This document shows positions 41,101 to 49,074 of a stretch of 64,000 bases of DNA, one piece after another. The first letter of the stretch is position 1. Every line of letters starts with the position of its first letter. The translations under genes and the position numbers were made by a program. The notes under the pieces were generated by a model. It was not told where the DNA came from, did not search any database, and saw only the letters and a list, made by a program, of their open reading frames with translations. The DNA is from Owenia fusiformis. Its lineage: Eukaryota > Annelida > Polychaeta > Sabellida > Oweniidae. The stretch covers positions 61,087,885-61,151,884 of the forward strand of contig CAIIXF020000001.1 in assembly GCA_903813345.2 (NCBI GenBank), given 5' to 3'.

Positions 41101-41682
41101 CAACATTATTGTATGTATTCCAGGGCATGATTGGAGCAGAGGGCCTTCCTGTAAATGTGCAGTATATAACTCTTGATTGTATGTATTTACAACATTATTG
41201 TATGTATTCCAGGGCATGATTGGAGCAGAGGGCCTTCCTGTAAATTTGCAGTATATAACTCTTGATTGTATGTATTTACAACATTATTGTATGTATTCCA
41301 GAGCATGGTTGGAGCAGAGGGCCTTCTTGTAAATGTGCAGTGTATAACTCTTGATTGTATGTATTTACAACATTATTGTAAGTATTCCAGGGCATGGTTG
41401 GAGCAGAGGGCCTTCCTGTAAATGTGCAGTGTATAACTCTTGATTGTATGTATTTACAACATTATTGTATGTATTCCAGGGCATGGTTGGAGCAGAGGGC
41501 CTTCCTGTCAATGTGCAGTGTATAACTCTTGATTGTATGTATTTACAACATTATTGTATGTATTCCAGGGCATGGTTGGAGCAGAGGGCCTTCCTGTCAA
41601 TGTGCAGTGTATAACTCTACCTTGGCATGAGGAACAATGCTTAAGAGTGATGAAGGACCTTGAAACAGCTTTAAAAGCATAA
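26128..41682 (+). CDS. FAAH: fatty-acid amide hydrolase 1
   Basis: Membrane serine hydrolase of the amidase-signature family that cleaves anandamide and other fatty-acid amides. Exons: 26128-26325, 28088-28207, 29245-29301, 30671-30760, 31105-31176, 33775-33836, 34648-34854, 35064-35104, 35320-35444, 36111-36236, 36562-36656, then either 37648-37747 or 38443-38542, then 38975-39018, 39210-39249, 39649-39760, 40178-40317, 41569-41682. Each form is about 580 aa; human is 579. Residues 16-40 form an N-terminal membrane segment. The catalytic triad is intact: Lys149 in [10 protein letters not shown], Ser224 in TPGGSSGGE and Ser248 in [11 protein letters not shown], a constant +7 offset from rat 142/217/241. 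Start ATG gives the membrane anchor directly. Introns host a Crypton, a hAT remnant, hairpins and several minisatellites, including ten copies of the last acceptor. Confidence 0.97.
26345..27575. repeat. dispersed repeat block in FAAH intron 1
   Basis: Starts near ctcacacagtgagtctatggg, runs through a tccgtcc-rich stretch (26375-26435), then a long AT-rich body with ttttgacgtcaaaaa motifs, and ends near aactgtgtgagcacagg, which inverts the start. Similar tccatccgtcc starts occur at 36830 and 46275. A large perfect hairpin (27112-27393) is embedded in it. Superfamily unknown. Confidence 0.45.
27112..27393. repeat. near-perfect 129-bp inverted repeat with 24-nt loop
   Basis: Left arm 27112-27240 and right arm 27265-27393 are reverse complements with about two mismatches (t/c near the outer end, c/a in gttagaaccc against gttagaaacc). 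The loop is 27241-27264. In the FAAH pre-mRNA this would fold into a long double-stranded stem. There is no ORF or terminal signature of a known transposon. Confidence 0.95.
28320..28930. repeat. about 120-bp minisatellite, five copies, FAAH intron 2
   Basis: Repeats of a unit containing acatgttacatggtaagaag, gtggccatcttgcattctgg and ttgtcatcgcgattccagga. Copies differ by 5-10 percent. It starts about 110 bp downstream of the exon 2 donor, after a tttg/ttta microsatellite at 28268-28316. The gccatcttg motifs are YY1-like but serve no visible gene. Confidence 0.85.
29064..29160. mobile_element. pogo/Tigger-like MITE, short copy
   Basis: Begins TAGTAAAACTGTCTAATCTG and ends near ATGCTTCACTGTTTA with internal inverted aatctgaacacc / gttcagatta motifs. 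It is the clearest compact copy of the family, about 97 bp, lying just upstream of FAAH exon 3. Confidence 0.6.
29387..30400 (+). pseudogene. decayed hAT transposase (C-terminal dimerisation domain)
   Basis: Starts with cagtggcgtagctacgtg, a 5' end often seen in hAT elements of the ZMYM-associated group. At 29613-29807 an open frame contains [20 protein letters not shown], the hAT C-terminal dimerisation signature. Both sides of it are broken: the upstream frame ([18 protein letters not shown]) is one frame off, and a one-base change after KRIKSY shifts out of the frame that continues [12 protein letters not shown] subterminal gggcgtacactcg near 30363 may be the 3' end. The catalytic core is missing, so it cannot move itself. 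Situated between FAAH exons 3 and 4. Confidence 0.75.
30904..31087. mobile_element. pogo/Tigger-like MITE copy
   Basis: Starts near acaacctgcctaatctgag and ends at ggtgtttgaacatacatg followed by tttcactgta, in FAAH intron 4 and ending about 17 bp from the exon 5 acceptor. Same family as the copies at 29064 and 45741. Confidence 0.5.
31447..33131 (+). CDS. Crypton-type tyrosine recombinase (DUF3504 family)
   Basis: Transposon gene in FAAH intron 5, same strand as the host. Two exons, 31447-32413 and 32716-33131, with a GTAATT donor and TTCCAG acceptor; the join (aaa g|ct ggt) gives about 460 aa with no stop or frameshift. The start at 31447 has a good context (aacATGg); an upstream in-frame ATG at 31312 would add 45 residues of non-conserved sequence. 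Catalytic residues of a tyrosine recombinase are all visible: Arg in [17 protein letters not shown], HxxR in [10 protein letters not shown], His in MTGHKNIQS, and nucleophile Tyr in ITNYHEL. The N-terminus is Asp/Ser-rich ([12 protein letters not shown]), the C-terminal 80 residues are low complexity. Intact reading frame suggests recent activity. It could also be a domesticated gene; nothing in the window decides this. Confidence 0.88.
33460..33592. repeat. 133-bp foldback element
   Basis: Imperfect inverted arms (atcctatgatttactcgtga against tcactcataaatcataggat) separated by a ctctcgctacgctcgctc loop. Lies about 330 bp downstream of the Crypton stop in FAAH intron 5. Elements with this ctcgctacgctcgct centre are common short foldbacks; not linked to the Crypton by any shared ends. 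Confidence 0.8.
35630..35935. repeat. inverted-repeat insertion with CACGTG motifs, FAAH intron 9
   Basis: A 17-bp perfect inverted pair, attggcccccacgtgat (35683-35699) and atcacgtgggggccaat (35864-35880), flanks a segment with further tgacgtt and cacgtgg motifs. The base composition is less AT-rich than the surrounding intron. Probably a MITE; outer ends not resolved. Confidence 0.5.
36770..37480. repeat. dispersed repeat with ctctgctcaagaag units, FAAH intron 11
   Basis: Starts with catccattcgtccatccatc, then repeats a degenerate about 130-bp unit of the type aaatgg-tttgattcaaattttat-gcctaggga-aaaggagctctgctcaagaag-catcttcaa-atggccacc four to five times. The same opening phrase appears at 26380 and 46275. 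Confidence 0.55.
37648..37747 (+). CDS. FAAH: FAAH exon 12a (alternative)
   Basis: 100-nt exon bounded by gcag| and |gtgagt, entering after codon position 2 and leaving in phase 0. It completes the Leu codon begun in exon 36562-36656 and encodes [19 protein letters not shown] followed by [14 protein letters not shown], residues about 398-431. It shares 11 of 33 residues with the exon at 38443-38542. Confidence 0.9.
38135..38395. repeat. about 36-bp minisatellite between the two alternative FAAH exons
   Basis: Unit close to atgcatgatgggtgactaac + tcctgttacatttaca, five to six copies, the last three nearly identical. It ends about 48 bp before the acceptor of exon 38443-38542. Confidence 0.85.
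38443..38542 (+). CDS. FAAH: FAAH exon 12b (alternative)
   Basis: 100-nt exon, acceptor tgttcttttaag| and donor |gtgagt, same length and phases as exon 12a. It encodes [19 protein letters not shown] followed by [14 protein letters not shown]. The VD-C and K-LL-FL pattern is closer than exon 12a to what I recall of vertebrate FAAH. Joining both exons would break the reading frame, as would skipping both, so one or the other is expected per transcript. Confidence 0.88.
39794..39952. mobile_element. pogo/Tigger-like MITE copy
   Basis: From tagtaaagtctgtctaatcc to aggtcttattgta, with inner gaggtgctcagattagagag. Divergent copy of the same family, 34 bp after the donor of FAAH exon 39649-39760. 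Confidence 0.5.
40769..41627. repeat. 89-bp array, ten copies of the FAAH last-exon acceptor
   Basis: The string ttccag|GGCATGGTTGGAGCAG (with small variants) starts at 40769, 40857, 40946, 41035, 41124, 41213, 41302, 41391, 41480 and 41569: period 89 bp (88 for the first, which carries a frame-shifting deletion). Each unit holds the acceptor, about 52 nt of the exon and a 3' part with gtatgtatttacaacatt. Only the copy at 41569 continues into the real exon end. A transcript using an earlier copy meets a TAA in the next one. Confidence 0.95.
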
Positions 41683-44610
41683 ACATTCCAGACACATCAG
41701 ATACGCCATATGCACAGTATTTGACATTTATGATATATACACCATACACTCATATATAAAATGATATGATTCAAAATGTTTTAAAATGAGTAAATGGGAA
41801 ATTGCAATATGTGTGTTTATTAGCAGTGCTAGATAACAATTACAATGTATATAATGAGGGGAATGATATTTCTTCAAGACTGTATTGGACCAATAAAAAA
41901 CATAACATTGCAGTAGACTTCATAACAGTAAACCCTATTTAATTGGAGTATCTAATAGTACCTTACAAAAAGTGTCCAACTTTGGAGGTGTTCTCTGTAA
42001 TTTTCCACTTCTTTCCATCATTTTTCACTTCCTTTCATAATTTTCCTTTTCAATATTTTTCATTTCTTTCCATTATTCTTCACTTCCATAATTTTTTAAA
42101 TCTTTCCACATTTTCCACTTCTTTTTACAGAGATGGAAGACCAATCCATTCAATGGTGCTGTTTTATTTAAACCTCATGTTAATGTTTCATGTTATTTTA
42201 CAATAATTATAAAAAGTTAGAAAACATAAATTATATGTTATGTATAGTGTACTAAAATGTATATTCTTATCTAGTTCTGTGAGGTTTACATGTAAAAATG
42301 TAAAAATTATTGTTACAACGATTGTTCAAATGAGTAGATCCCGCAATATAAAAAAATTGTTTTTGTGTTATGTAATTCATGTGTTTGATTGATAAAAGGC
42401 TTTGCTGTGGACTATGTTTTTGTATAAGTGCACATAGAAGAACACAGGGCTCCTCCAAGGAGGGATTTCAGGCTCTTTCGTCAATTGCTCATCAAAATAT
42501 GTCAGTAATCAAAATACAATACAATAACATAGGACCCAGTATGTGTTTCATATGAAGATGTCAGGTTACAGCTCTGTACAATCCTCTACACAATTTTGAA
42601 GTTATATTTAAATATTTTTATATTCAAGTTGTATTTGTATATTAAGAACATATAATTTACTATTTACTTGATATATTAGTTAGGATTTTTACTCAATTGG
42701 ATTAATGCACAATATTGTTTTTTGATTTTATAAATCAATTTTACTTGATAAAATATATTTCTATAAATGAATATTTTCAATTTTGTTATATTTTGTTCTT
42801 AGTGTCAAATATATTTGTGAAAGGGAGAGTGTACAAGGAGACAGTTGTAGAAAGCATCATTTTAGGGAGCATGTGAATTTCATTTTTGTTATGCACTTTA
42901 TTTTAAACTTTATTTTTATATCTTTATTGATTTCCCTGCATGATATTTAGAAATCCGTTTTTAAATCCAAAAAACTAATGGATGTTGTGAGAATGTTAAC
43001 AGTTGGGGAAAACAAAATTAGATATTGATGTCACTTAAAAATTAACACTTCACTTACAAAAATCCACATTTTCCCACCTCTAATGAATTAACCCTTGCTC
43101 TTCCATAATTGTTGACAAAGAAGGCTGTTACAACTTTGGAATCTTATTGAAGTCTCATTTAATGGAGATTTGCATTAGTGACAATTAAGGATTTATATTT
43201 TGTTTTATTTGATGTATTTGAAATTCCGAATGACTTTTTAAGGTTTCTGAAAAATGTTCTTTAAAAGTAATTTTCTCTTTTAAGGATCACAATTTTAAGG
43301 TGCAAATCACATCTCACCAAGATCATCAAATTGTGCACTAATAGAGTTATAATCCAAATGTAAATAGGTGATAAATCAAAGCATTAAGTATCTTTTGTCA
43401 GCTTCTCCATATAAAGGAATGTAATATTACCCCAACCAAAACTACAACTGCCAACTAAACAAAGTTCGGACACTCATAACTTTTTTGTTACATAATATTC
43501 TTATTTGAAGTTATATACACTGATTAGAAAATTCCTAAAGATAAAACTGTTGAAATATCAGCCTTTAATAATAAAAACTCTTAGTTTTATAATAATTAGT
43601 TCAGGACTTATGTGACAACCCTCATATTTATGCGTTTATATTGCAAGTTCTCTACTGGATTCTTCCCAGACCATTACAGTTTTTATCTCGACTTATTAAT
43701 GGGTTAAACATGTAAAAGCTTGCATTCACCTTTAAGATAATATTACCTGTTTTGTACTTTCTTTTTGTGTAACAAAATGGGAATAGCACTTAAGGCCAGT
43801 GTTCTTAATTCCATCCATGTACAGTAAAATTATTAGAGCTTTGTTTTCAGAATTCCAGGTGTTATCTGTGCAATCTCAGATTACTAAAATAGGATTGCAC
43901 TACTAACTTAATAGGATTATTGAAATGTTTGGAACTACAGAAATTAATAGGGAAAACCTCTGGATCAATAGAAAATAATAGGTGATTTGTCAGAAAATCA
44001 AAAATTTGGCCAAAAATCAAGGTATTCGACCTAAGAACTCCCCATGAATTGGACCTAAGATTGTCAAAATTACAAAGTGATATTCTGTTGAGCATATACA
44101 AACAAGAGGTAGACTGGTTTGTTTACATTTGTTTTATGAGATGAACATGAAATTGTTTGTAAGAATAAGAATCGAGTGAAGCTGATCAATTCAGATTACA
44201 AGACATTCGGATGTACCTTTATATTTCCATTATTCAACTTGTTTATCCCACTGTGATTTATTACACAAAAACACTTCAGTGTTGCTTTTTGATCAGACCT
44301 TTGTATGTCTAACTTCTGGGCTTTTGAGTACAACGTGTTGTTTACTTTGCTTTCAGCTACTGTGAAAGAAGTTGACTTAGCTTTTAGTCATTCATTGATT
44401 TGGTAGAATGGCAATATACGTTAAGCCTGCCTGTTCCTAGGTAACAATCCATTGTTAGTGACTGTCAATAACTTAATCTTATTTTAGCGTTTCTCTATAT
44501 CCGGGAATCTAAGGAGAAAGTCTATGCTGCAGGATTAGTGTTATACATTAAATGGTGTAGGATTAATGATTATCTACCCTGGAGAGACACATTAGTAAGA
44601 CACAGACACA
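41683..44610. other. intergenic, FAAH 3' flank to Cys-rich gene
   Basis: Contains an AATAAA at 41892-41897 that could end the FAAH transcript, a SINE-body fragment (42425-42480) and otherwise AT-rich sequence. I see no coding exon; the 79-codon frame at 43862-44101 has no family features. Confidence 0.5.
42425..42480 (+). repeat. SINE-body fragment
   Basis: The phrase aagtgcacatagaagaacac followed by agggctcctccaaggaggga also occurs, inverted, at 51930-51985 next to a tRNA-like head. This copy lacks the head. Confidence 0.55.
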
Positions 44611-46767
44611 ATGTGTCGTTGGGGTTGTACAACAACTAATACAGTAAGCAACCAACTTGTGTATTTTTTTATACAGTGTTTATGTATATTTTATGTGCTC
44701 AAGATTTGAAGAAAATGGGAAATTTGGCATTTCAAGATTTTTATGCTTTGCTTTGTATTTGAAAGGGTGGAGCAATAAAATTATGTTGAAAATAATTTGA
44801 ATTATCTTACAATATTATCCAAACAAGTTCTTGACTTTCGACATACTATTCGACGTACCAATGGCCACCAATGATATATTTTTCTATTGATTATCTTTGT
44901 ATATTTATATGGTGTCTTAACATATGTATTTTACTTAAAATGTAATATTTTAGTTAACTTGTGACACAGAAATAAACTATTATTAAACTAAACTTTTATT
45001 TGGTCATTTTAAAATATATGAACTATTGAAAGCTAAGAGGTGTGCAATCAAATACATGAACTGTCAGTATTTTTCTAATACAGGATGTCACAGTTATAAC
45101 AAAATTCTCAATTTGATGAAACCTTAGCATGGCCTTTTCTGATGCATAATCAGTGATTTGAAATCAAATCTTTTTTTCATAAAGTGGAGTATATGAATCA
45201 GAATGTGACCTTTTTGAATATAAGTCTCATTGACATTTTGAAATATGTTTTGTCATATGATCCTTTGATCGGTTTGAACTATACATAAAGCCATTTGAAT
45301 TTGATATACATTTGTATGTTTCATCCCCATGGCAACGTAAAACATGAATTCATCTTCTATTCAATGTTGAAGGGATAATGACAACATTGTTGAAAATAGC
45401 TCCCATGGTACATCGCAATATACCAGTCTCTGTCATATAAATTGTCAGGCGGCAATTAGTCGAGAGAAACCCTGCATAATAACCATTTTATCCAATATTA
45501 AATGAGCCTTTCTATGTTATGCAATTCAGATTTCTCTTCAAGAAAACAACACTTCAATATTTATTTCTACGTGTGGGAAAGTGAACTTTGTTTCCATAAT
45601 TAATGAAATAATAATTTGTTTTACATAAATCCATATTTGATATGTATTAAAGGGGCTAGTATTCTACATAACAATGACCTGAATTTCTACCCAGATTAGA
45701 TGATGAGATTCTTTGAAGCATTCAAACTTAATTTAATGAACAGTGAAACCTGCATATCCAAACACCTCAATAATTCTACACAATGCTTTCTTCACTCCCA
45801 TTTTAATATTCCAAAGACATCCATATTAAAAAAACATGAAATTTGAGCATCACCTAATTGAAATACTTTTGGCCCATCCCAGAGGCATTTGGATTAGACA
45901 GGTCTTTATATGTTTATGTGGTTTCAGACATACATGTGCAAGTGGTGTCTTAATATTGTATGTGGTTTCAGAGGTACATGTGCAAGTGGTGTCTTAATAT
46001 TGTATGTGGTTTCAGAGGTACATGTGCAAGTGGTGTCTTAATATTGTATGTGGTTTCAGACATACATGTGCAAGTGGTGTGGAACCCGCTACTGCAGAGA
46101 GTGCCTGAGGGGAGACTTTGTGGGACACATGCAGGAATCAACCAAATGTAGAATGTGCAATCAGGTAAAAGTCTCGAACATAATTTACATATAAACTTGT
46201 GTACATCTGTATACAATGCAAATTTTCAAGAGAAAGCCAGTGTTAAATACAGCTAAGTGTCCCAACATATTTGGTTCTGTCCATCCGTCTATCCATTCTT
46301 CTGCCTGATAATCGCTTCAGAGAAACAGCTTCTTTATATCCTTCAAGACTTTACATGGAGGAAAACATATCATTTTTATTATTATTAAATGTTGTTTATG
46401 ATTGGAAAACAATTGTGGTAAGCAATATAACAATATGGAGTAATTTGCCTTACCATACCTAGTCCTTTAAAGAGAAAACATGACCCCAATGCTGTTTTGT
46501 TTTAATATTAGTTAATACTTCCTATGATACCTCACAATATGTGTTTCATGACAGTATAATAAACATTAATTTATTTTTCAGAGACGCTGCCAGGGTGCGC
46601 GTGTTGAGTATGTGGTGCCCCCTAAACCATCCCCCGAGGAAAAGGGTAAAGGGCGAGGAAGAAGTGCAAGTCCGTCAAAGTCCGCAAGATCTGTCTCCAA
46701 AAGTGCCAAGAAAACTACTGGAAAGAAAAGTGCAACAAAAAAGAAAGGAAAGAAGAAAAAGAAATAA
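44611..46767 (+). CDS. small cysteine-rich protein with lysine-rich tail
   Basis: Three exons, 44611-44643, 46060-46164 and 46582-46767, all joining in phase 0, about 107 aa. Nine cysteines fall at 2, 6, 15, 18, 23, 26, 41, 44 and 49 (motifs MCRWGC, CKWCGTRYCREC, KCRMCNQRRC), a spacing suited to two zinc sites. After RVEYVVPPKP comes a Ser/Lys tail ending KKKGKKKKK, suggesting a nucleic-acid-binding or nuclear protein. I do not recognise a named family. The first exon is the least certain: it is chosen because ATG in caca-ATG-t opens a frame that adds two cysteines and ends at a GTAAGC donor in the right phase. The second exon follows three decoy copies of its own acceptor. Confidence 0.75.
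45741..45910. mobile_element. pogo/Tigger-like MITE copy
   Basis: CAGTGAAACCTGCATATCC at the start and ggattagacaggtcttta at the end; it abuts the splice-site minisatellite that begins at about 45912. Confidence 0.5.
45912..46082. repeat. 44-bp array, four copies of an acceptor and exon start
   Basis: Exon-like starts (gtttcag|ACATACATGTGCAAG or gtttcag|AGGTACATGTGCAAG) at 45928, 45972, 46016 and 46060, period 44 bp. Only the last continues as exon 2 of the Cys-rich gene. Each of the first three units also carries gtatgt just before the next ggtttcag. Confidence 0.93.
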
Positions 46768-48062
46768 CAAATTAGAAGAATTCATTTGCATCTGTATATA
46801 TATTCACTAATCACATAGAAACATGCATTTGTGAAAGTAACAACACTGTCCGAAACAAACTTTTAAAGGAAGCGTAAATAATATATTTGCCTAGGATATT
46901 TACTTTGGACATTGTTTATTTATCACCCAATTTAAACAAATGTTTAACGATCAACAGGAGAGTTGTTGAAGGATTTTCATAAAACCAGTTGCACAATTGA
47001 CGTAACTGGTCAAATGTACACAACAATGGTGTGCGTTGTTGAGGCTGAGCTGATACAGTAGGCTTACAATATTTGTCATTGTCAAAATTTTGTCTATACA
47101 AGCAAAGTTCATTGTTTATAATAGCCCCTCAATAAGCTTTGTAGCTAATGTGCCAGTGTTTGTATTAAGCTAATGGACTAGAAAACGCATTAAAATGCAG
47201 TGCCATATGAATGTAAAATGTACATGTAAATGTTAAGCTCTGATCGATTGTAATGTCGGTCTCTGTGTTAGTCTCATTTTGACTTCAATATTGTCAAATA
47301 CTATAGTTTACCATGATCATAATTAAAGGAATTCGGGGCAATAGGGAAAAACAAAATATTGCTTCTGGGGCAAGATCAAATGACTTGGACATATTCTTTA
47401 CCCAACCTATTTTGTAATTTAACAATCAACACCAGCATATGAGTATTTACTCTTACATACCATATTAAGCCGATATCGGACAAATTCATAAAAATATTGT
47501 TTTGATCGATAAGATTATAAATCGATTATAAATCCGTAGTTGTGCTCTCGCAGGTCGCCGCGGAAATATTTCAATTATTTTAAATTTTGCCTTGGATTCA
47601 ATTTTAAAAATAATCTTCAAATGCTTACTATGATTTCTATTTGACATGTTTGAAGTGTTTTGACTTCCCTGATTCATTAATAAAAAGAACATTATCACCA
47701 ACCATTTACTCGTCTCCAAAATTCACTTCCGGTTCATCGTAATAAAGATGAGCTGAAAGTTGCCATGGACATCTTTCGATCTTCAGTCTAAATATTGCTT
47801 TTAAAGGTTAAATAGACAACTTTGAATGGACTTTCATGCATATTATAGTGTGAAAATAGAATCACCAAAGAAGGTTTTAAACCATGAAATCGACTCTAAA
47901 GCCAGAAGAAATTTCTTTTGAACCATTTTATTGGCTCTGAAGTGTGCCTTTTTAAAAGTAGACTAATTAAAATGAATGTCTAATTTTATTATATGTATTA
48001 AGTCAGTTTAAAATATTTTATAAAATACGATACAAATAACATTTTTGAACATAATCACTGTA

Positions 48063-48171
48063 TAGCCTTGCCCAAGTTTGTCTCTTTTACTTATCTCATC
48101 TCAATTTCTATTATGACAACAGTAATCTTTCAAGATGAGATAAGTAAAAAATACAGACTTGAGCAAGGCTA
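48063..48171. mobile_element. 109-bp foldback MITE
   Basis: Inverted arms of about 40 bp: tagccttgcccaagtttgtc and cttatctcatct against their complements agatgagataag and gacttgagcaaggcta, with a short aatttctattatgacaac loop. Flanked by AT-rich sequence; no coding. Confidence 0.8.
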
Positions 48172-48562
48172 ATCAATGTATTGAATTTGAAATGTATCAA
48201 TTTTATTCCATATCTCTATACGTGAAATGTAACTTTTGATACTTGGGATATTTATTTTGTCCAATGTACCTTTATATTTCCCCTCCATTCCTTTATAATA
48301 AAGGACTGACAATTTCGCACTTTCTCAAAGTGTGATAAAAATAGTAAGATTCTCACTCAGCCATTTGAAAGTGGACAGCCAATATAAATGTTCAATCATC
48401 TAAATACATACATTTATAATGTAAACATGAATAAACATAAATTAGTTATATTTTCATATGAATTTATTGTTTTGTTTCTTAACACATAACATTATTACTA
48501 TAATAACAAATATAAGTTGAGCGATTGACATAAAGCCTAGATGTGGACAAACAATATCAGGT

Positions 48563-48648
48563 GACAACATGATGAGAAACTGCAACAATTGCCTTGACGA
48601 TTATTGACAACATGATGAGAAACTGCAACAATTGCCTTGACGATTATT
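48563..48648. repeat. 43-bp tandem duplication
   Basis: Two identical copies of a unit beginning gacaacatgatgagaaactg and ending gccttgacgattatt. Recent, intergenic. Confidence 0.9.
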
Positions 48649-49074
48649 GACAACATATTTTAAACATTGAGACATTGGAACAACGTAAAAAACAAACAAA
48701 TGAAACAATGAGACAGAACTATTACACTGAGCCCATAGAAAGTATTGCTATACGTCAAAATTGATTAAATTGTCAAAAAGTTGATGTTCAGAGATATTGA
48801 CCTTTCATGACATATGTATTATTTACTTTAAAATATTTGGTTATACCAATTAAATTATGACAACAAAATAAATAATAAACAATATATAATAGTTGATGTG
48901 TAATTTTTGCACTTGAATGGTACTTCTATTCATTATTTATTATCCAATGAGATTCACTGAATCTGGCCACATGATGACTGATTGTGTACGTTTGCCTGCC
49001 AAATAGGAACCCAAACAGGATTGCTGTCATTTAGATCAGTGATGGTCCTTCCATTGACGATTTCTGCACCAAAT

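Larger units (their letters stand above)
46768..49074. other. intergenic between convergent genes
   Basis: 3' flanks of the Cys-rich gene (+) and ANKMY2 (-). Holds a short foldback element (48063-48171) and a two-copy tandem duplication (48563-48648). No coding signal recognised in the 60-77 codon frames. Confidence 0.5.
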
